Shown here: in pieces, positions 7,377 through 12,508 of the stretch
How the letters are laid out: each line of letters opens with the position of its first letter
Numbering within the stretch: the first letter of the stretch is position 1
Source of the DNA: Bacteroidaceae bacterium
GTDB taxonomy: Bacteria > Bacteroidota > Bacteroidia > Bacteroidales > Bacteroidaceae
Direction: 5' to 3'
Length of the DNA: 12,508 nt
Assembly (NCBI GenBank): GCA_028707655.1
Contig: JAQWAN010000028.1
Location: 1-12,508 of the forward strand
Position numbers and translations under genes: made by a program
Notes under the pieces: generated by a model
Seen by the model: the letters and a program-made list of their open reading frames with translations, nothing else
What the model was told of the DNA's origin: nothing
The model's database searches: none

Positions 7377-8741
7377 TTAACCTCTCATTCCCAAGTAGAG
7401 TATGCTATCTTGCACGCTCTCTGTTGAGTACTCCATGCTGTCTAAACTATCTATGTTTGTTGTGCCATCATCCAGTCTTTCGTCTTTGACTGGGTTCTTG
7501 TCACTATAAACGGCATTTTCTAGCGCTGAAATAGTAGCCTTGCAGTGTTTTAATATCTTAAATCTGCCTTGCGCCATAAGGCTGTTGTAAAAGGCTATTC
7601 TGTCATTTATAGGGCCTTTAATTGCGTTCTTAACTTCAACCCCAAGTCTTGCCTTAGCTGCTGCTATTGTAAGCCCCTCAATTAGTGTTTGTTCTGCACT
7701 GTCGCAATAAACATCATGCACTTTATATTTCACCTTAGCTCTTTTTGCAAAATCTACAAAGGCTGCATCTAGTTCTGCAGGTGAAAGTCTACCCTTTTCT
7801 TTGTTGTTGTGATAATACTCATCCAACACCACAACTTCCCGCATTCCTGGAGTAAATCCAGTAAGTGTAAAACTATGCGCTGAACCAGTTCCACCAAAGT
7901 CAATGCCTATTACTGCAGATATAATGGGTGGGGCTTTGTCTATTATAAAATCTTCTTTACTGTTACAAAACAGATCATAAATAATACCCTCGGCAGCAAT
8001 CCATAATCCTAAAATGTATCTCTTAAAAAACACGCCAGTATACATTGACCTATAACGTGCCTTAATCTTTTCAGATAGGCTTAAATTATCGTCCATGGTG
8101 AAGTGAAGGTATAAAATGTTTTTTAGTTCTTTGCCCTCCGATATAGCTTTGTCTATATCCTCTTTTGACAGGTACCCTGTTGATACATTTATCCAATTTA
8201 GTTTAAACCAATGCGCAGGTCCTGCTGGGTTACAGTTAAACCAAAACTTACTGCCATCAACGGAGCATCTACCTGTTGCCTGGTTAACAAAACTTTCTGG
8301 CATCAGTGCAACCTCGTCACAAAATAGACCAGCTAAGGTAATACCTTGGATAAGGTCCTGACTGCGCTCGTCCTTACCACCAAAAATGTAAAAGTAATTG
8401 GTAAAACCTTTGCGAGATACTTCAAGCAGATTGTCCGCTCTGTGGTCTTTAAACTTGTACCCCCTTGACCTAAGCATTAGCTTAAGCACCATAAGCACAT
8501 TACGTCTAAAGGATCCAATAGTCTTTCCACACATGGCAAAGTTCTCTTCCTGAAAACTCTCCATTGCCCAAAATATAAAAGACAGTGCCATTGACACTGT
8601 CTTGCCCGAACGGATTGCTCCGTCTGCTATTATACCGTCCATATCATGCACCGGTGATTCAGGCAGCCACCATGACAGTATCTTTTTTTGTTTTAAACTA
8701 AACGGCTTGAATTTAAAAACAGCCTGTTTTACTCTTGCCAT
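7377..8741 (-). CDS. terL: Phage terminase large subunit (PBSX/Terminase_3 type)
   Basis: A 454-residue packaging motor and nuclease. The ATPase half has Walker A GAIRSGKT (residues 41-48), Walker B LAGLFCDE with Asp142-Glu143, and the coupling motif around FNCNPAGPAHWFK (168-180). The nuclease half has the RNase-H-like metal-binding acids: IGIDFGGTGSAH with Asp281, VYCDSAEQ with Asp347, and DSLDSMEY with Asp434. The order and spacing match PBSX-family large terminases, and all key residues are present, so it should be active. It translocates DNA through the portal using ATP and cuts the concatemer at the end. The start at ATG 8741 overlaps the terS stop by 13 bases. There is no strong site close to the ATG, so it probably depends on translational coupling with terS. 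Confidence 0.97.
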   Translation of the reverse strand: MARVKQAVFKFKPFSLKQKKILSWWLPESPVHDMDGIIADGAIRSGKTVSMALSFIFWAMESFQEENFAMCGKTIGSFRRNVLMVLKLMLRSRGYKFKDHRADNLLEVSRKGFTNYFYIFGGKDERSQDLIQGITLAGLFCDEVALMPESFVNQATGRCSVDGSKFWFNCNPAGPAHWFKLNWINVSTGYLSKEDIDKAISEGKELKNILYLHFTMDDNLSLSEKIKARYRSMYTGVFFKRYILGLWIAAEGIIYDLFCNSKEDFIIDKAPPIISAVIGIDFGGTGSAHSFTLTGFTPGMREVVVLDEYYHNNKEKGRLSPAELDAAFVDFAKRAKVKYKVHDVYCDSAEQTLIEGLTIAAAKARLGVEVKNAIKGPINDRIAFYNSLMAQGRFKILKHCKATISALENAVYSDKNPVKDERLDDGTTNIDSLDSMEYSTESVQDSILYLGMRG

Positions 8742-9436
8742 ATTTCTTCAACATCCCCCTTAATCGCATTAATGAAGCCATCATCCTCTGTAGTTTCCTC
8801 GCCATCACCTTTTATCTTGGCAGTAGCTGCTTTGATATTGTCTATGCGTGCCTTCTGCTCATCGGTGGCAAGGTCCCAATTTCTATGAAGTAATTCATCA
8901 TACTGCTTCATCATGCTTTCAAGAGTTTTCATTGCTCTTGATTGTGCATTTAGAAAAGTTGCATGTTTATCCCATGCTTCTTGTACTTCCCACTTTTCAC
9001 TTTCAACTTTGCCGAAAGATTCACCAACCTTTTCAATAGTCTTGTCTTTTTGGTCTTTAACGTACATAAGCTTCTGGGCTCTGATAATAGCCGTATACTG
9101 TAATTGTATGTTATCCCATAACAAGTCAAGTGGTTCTGTCTTTTCAATTGCTTTCATAATCTCTGCCGTTTCCTCAGGGAGCCACTTTGAAAAGAAACCA
9201 TGCTTTTCAGCGTTCTTATTTCCTGGAGGACCTGTGGCATTTTTATTGCCTGGTTGTCCACCTTTCTTTTTGTGTGCACCCTTTTTAGTTTGTGTGCACC
9301 CTTTTCTGTCCCAAGAGTATCTTTTCTTCCAGGACTTAACTGTATTTATAGTAACACCATATTTTTCGGCAATATCTTTGTATTTCATGCCGTCCATATA
9401 ATCGTGCTCTGCTAATTCATAATTTTGCTGTGCCAC
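8729..9436 (-). CDS. terS: Phage terminase small subunit
   Basis: A 235-residue DNA-recognition subunit. GTG 9436 is the start, with GAAGGAAGGTGGTGAGG just upstream. Residues about 10-45 form a helix-turn-helix (DYMDGMKYKDIAEKYGVTIN, then TVKSWKKRYSWDRKG) that should bind the packaging site. A basic linker (KKGAHKKKGG) and the typical double element GQPGNKNATG-PPGNKNAEKHG follow, then a long helical oligomerisation region (TEPLDLLWDNIQLQYTAIIRAQ onward) and an acidic C terminus that probably contacts TerL. This is the layout of the phage terminase small subunit family with PBSX/YqaS-like ends. It overlaps terL, its partner. A 17-base direct repeat lies inside the gene in the linker region and could be part of the packaging site. 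Confidence 0.93.
   Translation of the reverse strand: MAQQNYELAEHDYMDGMKYKDIAEKYGVTINTVKSWKKRYSWDRKGCTQTKKGAHKKKGGQPGNKNATGPPGNKNAEKHGFFSKWLPEETAEIMKAIEKTEPLDLLWDNIQLQYTAIIRAQKLMYVKDQKDKTIEKVGESFGKVESEKWEVQEAWDKHATFLNAQSRAMKTLESMMKQYDELLHRNWDLATDEQKARIDNIKAATAKIKGDGEETTEDDGFINAIKGDVEEIWQE
9269..9305 (-). repeat. 17-base tandem direct repeat within terS (possible pac element)
   Basis: AAAAGGGTGCACACAAA occurs exactly twice on the minus strand, at 9305-9289 and 9285-9269, with a 20-base period. The period is not a multiple of three, so the two copies are read in different frames (KGCTQ versus KGAHK) and the repeat is a DNA feature, not a protein repeat. Each copy contains the palindrome GTGCAC. 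Packaging sites of several phages lie in or near terS and contain repeats bound by TerS, so this is a candidate. Binding is inferred. Confidence 0.4.
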
Positions 9437-9469
9437 GCCTCACCACCTTCCTTCGTCGTTTTGTTGTAT

Positions 9470-9502
9470 AAAAAAAGGTAGCCCTTACGGTATGCTACCT
9501 TT
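9470..9502 (-). terminator. Intrinsic terminator between YjcQ-like gene and terS
   Basis: On the minus strand AAAGGTAGC (9502-9494) and GCTACCTTT (9482-9474) pair over nine bases around an 11-base loop, followed by further T residues to 9470 and TATAC. It lies just after the 9522-9770 gene and 34 bases before the terS start, so transcription reaching terS must start downstream, read through or be antiterminated. Confidence 0.85.
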
Positions 9503-9509
9503 CACTTTT

Positions 9510-9520
9510 ATTATATTATA
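9510..9520 (-). promoter_or_regulatory. Possible -10 elements of a late promoter
   Basis: TATAATATAAT on the minus strand (9520-9510) gives two overlapping consensus -10 hexamers right after the stop of the YjcQ-like gene. The hexamer 17 bases upstream (GTATTT) is a poor -35, so the promoter would be weak or need an activator. A start near 9508 would put the hairpin at 9470-9502 at the 5' end of the late transcript. AT-rich DNA makes chance matches likely. Confidence 0.3.
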
Positions 9521-9521
9521 C

Positions 9522-9770
9522 CTACAAATTTTTTTCTAAATACTCCATGCCTTTTATTTCAATCATTGCGGATTGCGTTAAAAGTGCTAAAACAGGATTT
9601 CCAAAGCCCCCTCTTGTAATAATCACTCCACTGATTAAACCCTCATTTTGTAGGGCCTCTACTATTTCCCCTAATTGACTCAAATCTATTCCATACTCAT
9701 TTGCCGACAATTTTTTATTGCCTTCGTTCAACTTCTGCAATATTGATAGCGCTATTTTCTTTCGTTCCAT
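9522..9770 (-). CDS. Small YjcQ-like winged-helix protein
   Basis: An 82-residue protein (MERKKIALSILQKLNEGNKK...). I chose ATG 9770 because AAAGGAG lies seven bases before it. In-frame ATGs nine and eight codons upstream have no good site. The plan is a helical N-terminal half (IALSILQKLNEG, then LSQLGEIVEALQNEGLISG, resembling a winged-helix recognition part), a beta wing (VIITRGG...VLALLTQSAMIEIKG) and the ending GMEYLEKNL, which parallels GLEYLQENS in the longer protein at 3658-3981. I read it as a divergent, shorter relative of the YjcQ family. A small DNA-binding role is plausible, and the position just before the packaging genes would suit a regulator, but no function is known. Terminators lie on both sides. 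Confidence 0.72.
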   Translation of the reverse strand: MERKKIALSILQKLNEGNKKLSANEYGIDLSQLGEIVEALQNEGLISGVIITRGGFGNPVLALLTQSAMIEIKGMEYLEKNL

Positions 9771-9805
9771 AACTTTTCTCCTTTTTCCTTTCATCATACA
9801 CCCAT

Positions 9806-9848
9806 TGTCTAAATTTATCTGTCTAGATTTGTAACATTCTGTCTAAAT
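9806..9848. repeat. Three copies of TGTCTA(A/G)AT, possible operator
   Basis: The plus strand has TGTCTAAAT at 9806-9814, TGTCTAGAT at 9820-9828 and TGTCTAAAT at 9840-9848, all in the same orientation, starting 14 and 20 bases apart. They fill the gap between the terminator at 9850-9879 and the start of the YjcQ-like gene, where regulatory DNA would be expected. I see no clear sigma-A promoter overlapping them. The regulator encoded at 9969-10391 or the YjcQ-like product could be the binder; this is inference. Confidence 0.5.
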
Positions 9849-9849
9849 A

Positions 9850-9879
9850 AAAGAACATCACCTCATGATGATGCTCTTT
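9850..9879 (-). terminator. Strong intrinsic terminator after the DUF1492-like regulator
   Basis: On the minus strand AAAGAGCATCA (9879-9869) pairs with TGATGTTCTTT (9860-9850) over 11 bases with a single G-U pair. The loop is eight bases and the stem runs into TTTTATTTAG. It closes the transcript of the early/middle genes. Confidence 0.85.
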
Positions 9880-9968
9880 CGTATAATAATTAAAAGGAGA
9901 AAAACACATGTTGTAAGTTTGCCTTTTCAACTACCTATACTATACCATATGAATAATATAAACTTCTA

Positions 9969-10391
9969 TCAACTATCATAAGCTTTCAATATTCTTTCAA
10001 TTTCCGGTAATGCTCTACCATGTAATTTACATATCCATTGGTATGAATAATTCATCTCCACAGCAATTTTCTCCCAGGTATTCCCCTCTATGTATCGTCT
10101 GTGTAATAACTGTCTATAGTCTTTATTTTCTACTTCTGCTATTACTCTTTCCACCTGCTGCAGTTTGTCTAAAGCTAAGCTGCGTTTTTCCATGATCATA
10201 ATCTTCATGTCACAAATTTTTGCCACCAGACTTGCCATAGAATCTCCTGATCCGGACGACTGCACTCGCTCGTTTTCCGTGTTCACAGTAATGCTTAGTG
10301 CCATTTCTTCCAGTTCTAAAGCCTCTGCTTCCATATTCCTAATATCAATCAATGTATTCTGATATTGCCTTAAAAATTCTTTTGCTTCCAT
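9969..10391 (-). CDS. Phage transcriptional regulator, sigma-70 region 4-like (DUF1492/ArpU type)
   Basis: A 140-residue protein. The first 90 residues are mainly helical and charged (MEAKEFLRQYQNTLIDIRNM, later KICDMKIMIMEKRSLALDKL). Residues ~92-135 form a helix-turn-helix like sigma-70 region 4: YRQLLHRRYIEGNTWEKIAV followed by EMNYSYQWICKLHGRALPEI. The pattern L-x-x-R-Y-x-x-G-x-x-W-x-x-I-A-x-x-x-x-Y-S is typical of DUF1492/ArpU/RinA-like phage proteins, some of which switch on late genes. Position at the end of the middle region and before the packaging operon supports that role. ATG 10391 is preferred because AGGTGA lies five bases upstream. A GTG at 10400 and an ATG at 10397 in the same frame are alternatives. 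The direct target is not shown by the sequence. Confidence 0.85.
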   Translation of the reverse strand: MEAKEFLRQYQNTLIDIRNMEAEALELEEMALSITVNTENERVQSSGSGDSMASLVAKICDMKIMIMEKRSLALDKLQQVERVIAEVENKDYRQLLHRRYIEGNTWEKIAVEMNYSYQWICKLHGRALPEIERILKAYDS

Positions 10392-10396
10392 GTGCA

Positions 10397-10999
10397 TCAC
10401 CTATCTTTCTTACCTATCTCACTCATCAGCTTGCTGATTAATATGCCTGATTCTGTTGCTTCCGGATTTTCCTTGTAAAGACCATTTTGATTCATTCTTA
10501 CATTTTGGGCCCTTGTTATTAATCTAAGGTTATTTATGTCACAATTTCGCTTGTTGCCATCCAGGAACGTAACTACGTACCCTGGTGGAATTTCCCCGTT
10601 TTCTTTTTCCCAAATAAGCCTGTGCTTTTGTTTCCAGTTTTCCTTTTTGGGTACTTTGGCCTTATTATCTATCTTGACCCAAATATATCCATCTGCAAGT
10701 AATTTTTCTGTTCCAACAGGGTCTGTATTTTGGGGAGTATTACCTGATTTAAACATAGTTCCCTTACATTTGTTATAAGTAGTTCGACTCATTTTCTTAC
10801 CCTTATTTGCAGGAACCGATCCTTTTTCAAATCTTCCAGTCCTTCCTGTATTTAGCCTATGATTTCCAATATAACTTTTTGGAAAATGTTTACCTGGATC
10901 AAATCCAAACTTGCGTATAAATTCTCTTCTAATTTCATCATATGTATGTCCAGGAACAAAATCATGCATAAATTGATGTTGTTCTTCTGTATACTTCAT
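10397..10999 (-). CDS. HNH endonuclease-like protein (HNH_3 group)
   Basis: A 200-residue protein from ATG 10999. The first ~60 residues resemble a helix-turn-helix targeting region (TYDEIRREFIRKFGFDPG, then YIGNHRLNTGRTGRFEKGSV), followed by PANKGKKMSRTTYNKCKGTMF. Residues ~100-165 form the HNH_3-type nuclease: KHRLIWEKENGEIPPGYVVT with His126, and FLDGNKRNCDINNLRLITRA with Asp147, Asn149 and the N-N-L end. The usual His-His before D-G-N is Thr-Phe (144-145), a variant I associate with a recurring phage subgroup, so activity is uncertain. Such proteins act as free-standing homing nucleases or assist terminase cutting. It lies five bases after the previous gene and its stop is close to the regulator start. 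The ribosome binding site is weak, so coupling is likely. Confidence 0.85.
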   Translation of the reverse strand: MKYTEEQHQFMHDFVPGHTYDEIRREFIRKFGFDPGKHFPKSYIGNHRLNTGRTGRFEKGSVPANKGKKMSRTTYNKCKGTMFKSGNTPQNTDPVGTEKLLADGYIWVKIDNKAKVPKKENWKQKHRLIWEKENGEIPPGYVVTFLDGNKRNCDINNLRLITRAQNVRMNQNGLYKENPEATESGILISKLMSEIGKKDR

Positions 11000-11004
11000 T
11001 TCGT

Positions 11005-11238
11005 CTATTCCATCAACATCTTAGGCACACTAGATTCAGCATCAAGTTTCTCGTCAGCGAATTGTGCAGCTCTTAAAACAAGATTTCCATTTTGAACAAT
11101 TTGAGATGCAACGGCTGCTATACTTTTTGCTCTTTTTAATTCCTCGTCAAGAGCTTCCCCTTTTAGGTCTTCATCACCAAGCCTTTCCAGTTCGGCGAAG
11201 AGGTGATTATTTAAATCTGATAGTTTATTCTGTGTCAT
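11005..11238 (-). CDS. Conserved phage protein of unknown function
   Basis: A 77-residue protein beginning MTQNKLSDLNNHLFAELERL, acidic in the first half (GDEDLKGEALDEELKRAKSI), then AAVASQIVQNGNLVLRAAQF. This helical pattern, with the L-x-D-L-N-N-H-L-F-x-x-L-E-R-L start and the repeated Ala-Val-A-x-Q-I helix, recurs in middle regions of phages of Gram-positive bacteria. No function is known to me. ATG 11238 is preceded by AAGGAG with six bases spacing, so I use it. The frame also stays open upstream to a GTG at 11319, directly after the previous stop, with AGGTG ten bases away. That would add 27 lysine-rich residues and cannot be ruled out. Confidence 0.78.
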   Translation of the reverse strand: MTQNKLSDLNNHLFAELERLGDEDLKGEALDEELKRAKSIAAVASQIVQNGNLVLRAAQFADEKLDAESSVPKMLME

Positions 11239-11319
11239 ATCTGTCTCCTTTTTCTCAATAACCTTTTCTGATTTAATTATTTTTTTATACTCTTTTTGCG
11301 TAAGATTTATAGCTGCCAC

Positions 11320-11523
11320 TTATCTCACACCTGCCCTTCTCTTGCTATTTGCAACAGCATCAATTTTAAAACTATGTAAGTCTTGTTCTTCAATCTTCTG
11401 TCTTTGTATGAACTCATTATAAATATCTTTCTCTGCTAAATAAAATTTGTACGGACTGCAAGATCCGTGACACCCCGCAGTCCTTATCGTGCACTTAAGG
11501 CATGGGCTGTTTGGTTTATTCAT
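11320..11523 (-). CDS. Small cysteine-rich phage protein
   Basis: A 67-residue protein starting MNKPNSPCLKCTIRTAGCHG at ATG 11523, with AGAGGTG eight bases before it. The in-frame ATG at 11583 would add 20 residues overlapping the previous gene and has no comparable site. The first third has C-x2-C-x7-C-x3-C (Cys 8, 11, 19, 23), a pattern for one zinc ion. The rest is a charged helix (YLAEKDIYNEFIQRQKIEEQ) with a basic end. Short phage proteins of this form (PCxxC...GCHxxC...Y) are frequent near replication genes, but their role is unknown. It is seven bases downstream of the previous gene. Confidence 0.8.
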   Translation of the reverse strand: MNKPNSPCLKCTIRTAGCHGSCSPYKFYLAEKDIYNEFIQRQKIEEQDLHSFKIDAVANSKRRAGVR

Positions 11524-11530
11524 ATTATTA

Positions 11531-11854
11531 TCACCTCTTCTGTGCATATGTTGCCGGAATGCCATGAGCGTCCTTCCTGCCACTATTATCGTACTTAAAG
11601 TATCTATCTCCGATGTCTATTGGGGCAATTGATCCAAATGGTATTAATCCCGAAACGTCTTGAGCCATGCCTCCACAATCACACCCTATTATAAACGGAC
11701 AAGGCTGGTGGGGTCTTCCATTCTTCCCCCAGTCCTCAACTCCTACTTCAAGATGCATAAACCATTCTTTTCCACACTTTTCACATCTATATTTCATTAT
11801 GCCGTGTGATAAAGGTATATTATAATTTTTATCTTTAATTCTCCTAAAGCTCAT
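11531..11854 (-). CDS. Zinc-ribbon phage protein of unknown function
   Basis: A 107-residue protein from ATG 11854, with AAGGAG eleven bases upstream. It starts MSFRRIKDKNYNIPLSHGIM and has a zinc-ribbon layout: CEKCGKEWFMHLE (Cys 24 and 27), then C-P-F-I-I-x-C-D-C-G-G. The motif RPHQPCPFIIGCDCGGMAQD and the following SGLIPFGSI, then DRYFKYDNSG are conserved in a recurring phage protein group that I recognise but whose function is not known. The ribbon suggests a role in binding nucleic acid or protein. An ATG at codon 20 lacks a site, so the longer start is better. It lies 15 bases after the stop of the next gene upstream. Confidence 0.8.
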   Translation of the reverse strand: MSFRRIKDKNYNIPLSHGIMKYRCEKCGKEWFMHLEVGVEDWGKNGRPHQPCPFIIGCDCGGMAQDVSGLIPFGSIAPIDIGDRYFKYDNSGRKDAHGIPATYAQKR

Positions 11855-11869
11855 TCCTGCTCACTCTCC

Positions 11870-12127
11870 TTACTCATAATTTTCCATAAGCCATCTAGCT
11901 TTGCATTCTTCACAGTTTTCGCTCCAACCTTCTGTCTGGTATTTAACTTTTCTTACGTCATTAAGACATGGTGTGCTATCAATAAATACTGGATGACAAT
12001 CTATTTGCCATGCTAGACTGCAGCCGCATTCATCGTTCCACCAGTCGTACTCTTCATCATTGCCATGCTCCTCATGATTTTTTTTAAGTGACTGTAAATT
12101 TTCAATGATTACATCAAGATTCGTCAT
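11870..12127 (-). CDS. Small acidic, cysteine-containing phage protein
   Basis: An 85-residue protein from ATG 12127, whose ATG overlaps the preceding stop (ATGA), so translation is coupled; AAGGAGAG lies about ten bases upstream. It is strongly acidic, with a helix (MTNLDVIIENLQSLKKNHEE), a D-E-E-Y-D-W-W-N-D-E cluster, and six cysteines, among them CGC, a single Cys in IDCHPV and the C-terminal CEECKARWLM. This could bind a metal ion. I do not know a function. It is one of a run of small phage proteins between the resolvase and the HNH gene, where accessory replication, recombination or anti-host proteins are often found. Confidence 0.7.
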   Translation of the reverse strand: MTNLDVIIENLQSLKKNHEEHGNDEEYDWWNDECGCSLAWQIDCHPVFIDSTPCLNDVRKVKYQTEGWSENCEECKARWLMENYE

Positions 12128-12285
12128 CCCTGTTCACTCTCCTTACACCCTTGATAATCATCCGTAGGGATATAATCCTCTATAACAATTTTACCTATTT
12201 TCACACAGACAAATTCTCCATGTTCTGTATATATTACATTGTCACAATGCTCACAATCGTAATTTTGTTTCTTGCGCTTGCTCAT
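12124..12285 (-). CDS. Very small CxxC phage protein
   Basis: A 53-residue ORF from ATG 12285, starting MSKRKKQNYDCEHCDNVIYT. It follows the resolvase gene by five bases, and the AGGAGG that should serve it overlaps the end of that gene. The TGA stop overlaps the next ATG. Cys 11, 14, 27 and 47 may bind a metal ion, with the first pair as C-E-H-C. After the basic start the rest is beta-rich (EFVCVKIGKIVIEDYIP). Good ribosome binding site, tight spacing on both sides and a clean reading frame make it a real gene in spite of its size. The function is unknown. Confidence 0.72.
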   Translation of the reverse strand: MSKRKKQNYDCEHCDNVIYTEHGEFVCVKIGKIVIEDYIPTDDYQGCKESEQG

Positions 12286-12290
12286 TTTAC

Positions 12291-12508
12291 TTACACCTCC
12301 TGAATCAAAATATATATGCCAGGCTTATCTGCCCAAAATTTTTCAACGTGCTCTGATACCACTAGTGCATCATCCTTCCAGAATCCTACCGCCGTCATGC
12401 AATCCTTTAAGAGCTTTTGTAGATTGTCTGTATCTGGTTTTGTAGTTTTATATGTCCCTACTGGGTGTTTTCCATTTGGAAATAACCACTTCACCACAAG
12501 CTGAACAC
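12291..12508 (-). CDS. rusA: RusA-like Holliday junction resolvase, C-terminal part
   Basis: The frame is open from the window edge, so the N-terminal part is missing; 72 complete codons are visible. A GTG at 12497 is not the true start, since the reading frame continues upstream. The visible part contains the RusA core: YKTTKPDTDNLQKLLKDCMT followed by AVGFWKDDALVVSEHVEKFW. The acids in P-D-x-D-N and K-D-D correspond to the metal-binding Asp residues of E. coli RusA (70, 72 and 91), so the active site appears intact. RusA-type enzymes cut branched recombination intermediates as dimers, and in phages they clear junctions before packaging. The family is usually about 120-140 residues, so roughly half is here. 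It is the first gene of the middle cluster in this window. Confidence 0.9.
   Translation of the reverse strand, partial: VQLVVKWLFPNGKHPVGTYKTTKPDTDNLQKLLKDCMTAVGFWKDDALVVSEHVEKFWADKPGIYILIQEV

Noticed and set aside
9200..9250. Repeated PGNKNA element in terS as a recent duplication
   Set aside because: The double GNKNA element is a usual feature of this terminase family and the DNA copies are diverged, so it is not a new repeat.
8913..9401. 162-codon plus-strand ORF opposite terS, hydrophobic in places
   Set aside because: It is the antisense of a clear terminase small subunit gene; the hydrophobic look comes from reading lysine/glutamate-rich codons backwards.
6003..9436. Split or intein-containing terL/portal genes because an HNH gene is nearby
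   Set aside because: Both genes are full length with all motifs in order and no interruption, so no intron or intein is indicated.
9887..9918. Plus-strand AAAGGAG followed by ATG TTG TAA
   Set aside because: Only two codons before the stop and no further frame; more likely a chance match or the reverse of the anti-SD segment noted on the minus strand.

Overview
The window is a stretch of a tailed-phage genome, either a prophage or a free temperate siphovirus of a low-GC Gram-positive host. A Clostridia-type Bacillota host is the best guess. The reasons are AT-rich DNA, strong AGGAGG-type ribosome binding sites with occasional TTG and GTG starts, and a head module of the Listeria A118 / SPP1 kind (Gp6-type portal, Phage_min_cap2 protein, GP20 scaffold, three successive 'minor capsid' completion proteins). 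Every gene I can support lies on the minus strand, so transcription runs from base 12508 towards base 1. I see no tRNA, rRNA, IS element, CRISPR array or integrase, and no gap between genes as long as 300 bases.

Right part (12508 to about 9520), end of the early/middle region. It starts with a RusA-like Holliday-junction resolvase cut by the window edge. Four small cysteine-rich proteins, a short conserved phage protein, an HNH protein and a sigma-70-region-4-like (DUF1492/ArpU-type) regulator follow. A strong intrinsic terminator closes this unit. A small YjcQ-like winged-helix protein comes next, behind a leader with three TGTCTA(A/G)AT repeats and followed by another terminator.

Centre and left part (9436 to 1), the late packaging and head operon in canonical order: terS, terL, portal, MuF/minor capsid, a small Cys-rich ORF, a terminator, a second YjcQ-like gene, another terminator, scaffold, major capsid, head-tail connector, minor capsid 1, 2 and 3, and the start of a tail-tube protein. 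TerS and TerL load DNA through the portal. The scaffold and capsid build the procapsid, and the connector and minor capsid proteins close the head and join it to the tail. Junctions are tight (TAATG and ATGA overlaps), which points to translational coupling.

The most interesting point is the MuF protein. Its last ~200 residues are encoded by much more AT-rich DNA than the rest and carry an HExxH motif with a downstream Glu, which suggests a zincin-type polymorphic toxin or effector carried on a virion protein. Other points are an Ig-like domain on the capsid C terminus, two YjcQ-like genes each bracketed by terminators, and a 17-base direct repeat inside terS that could be part of a packaging site.
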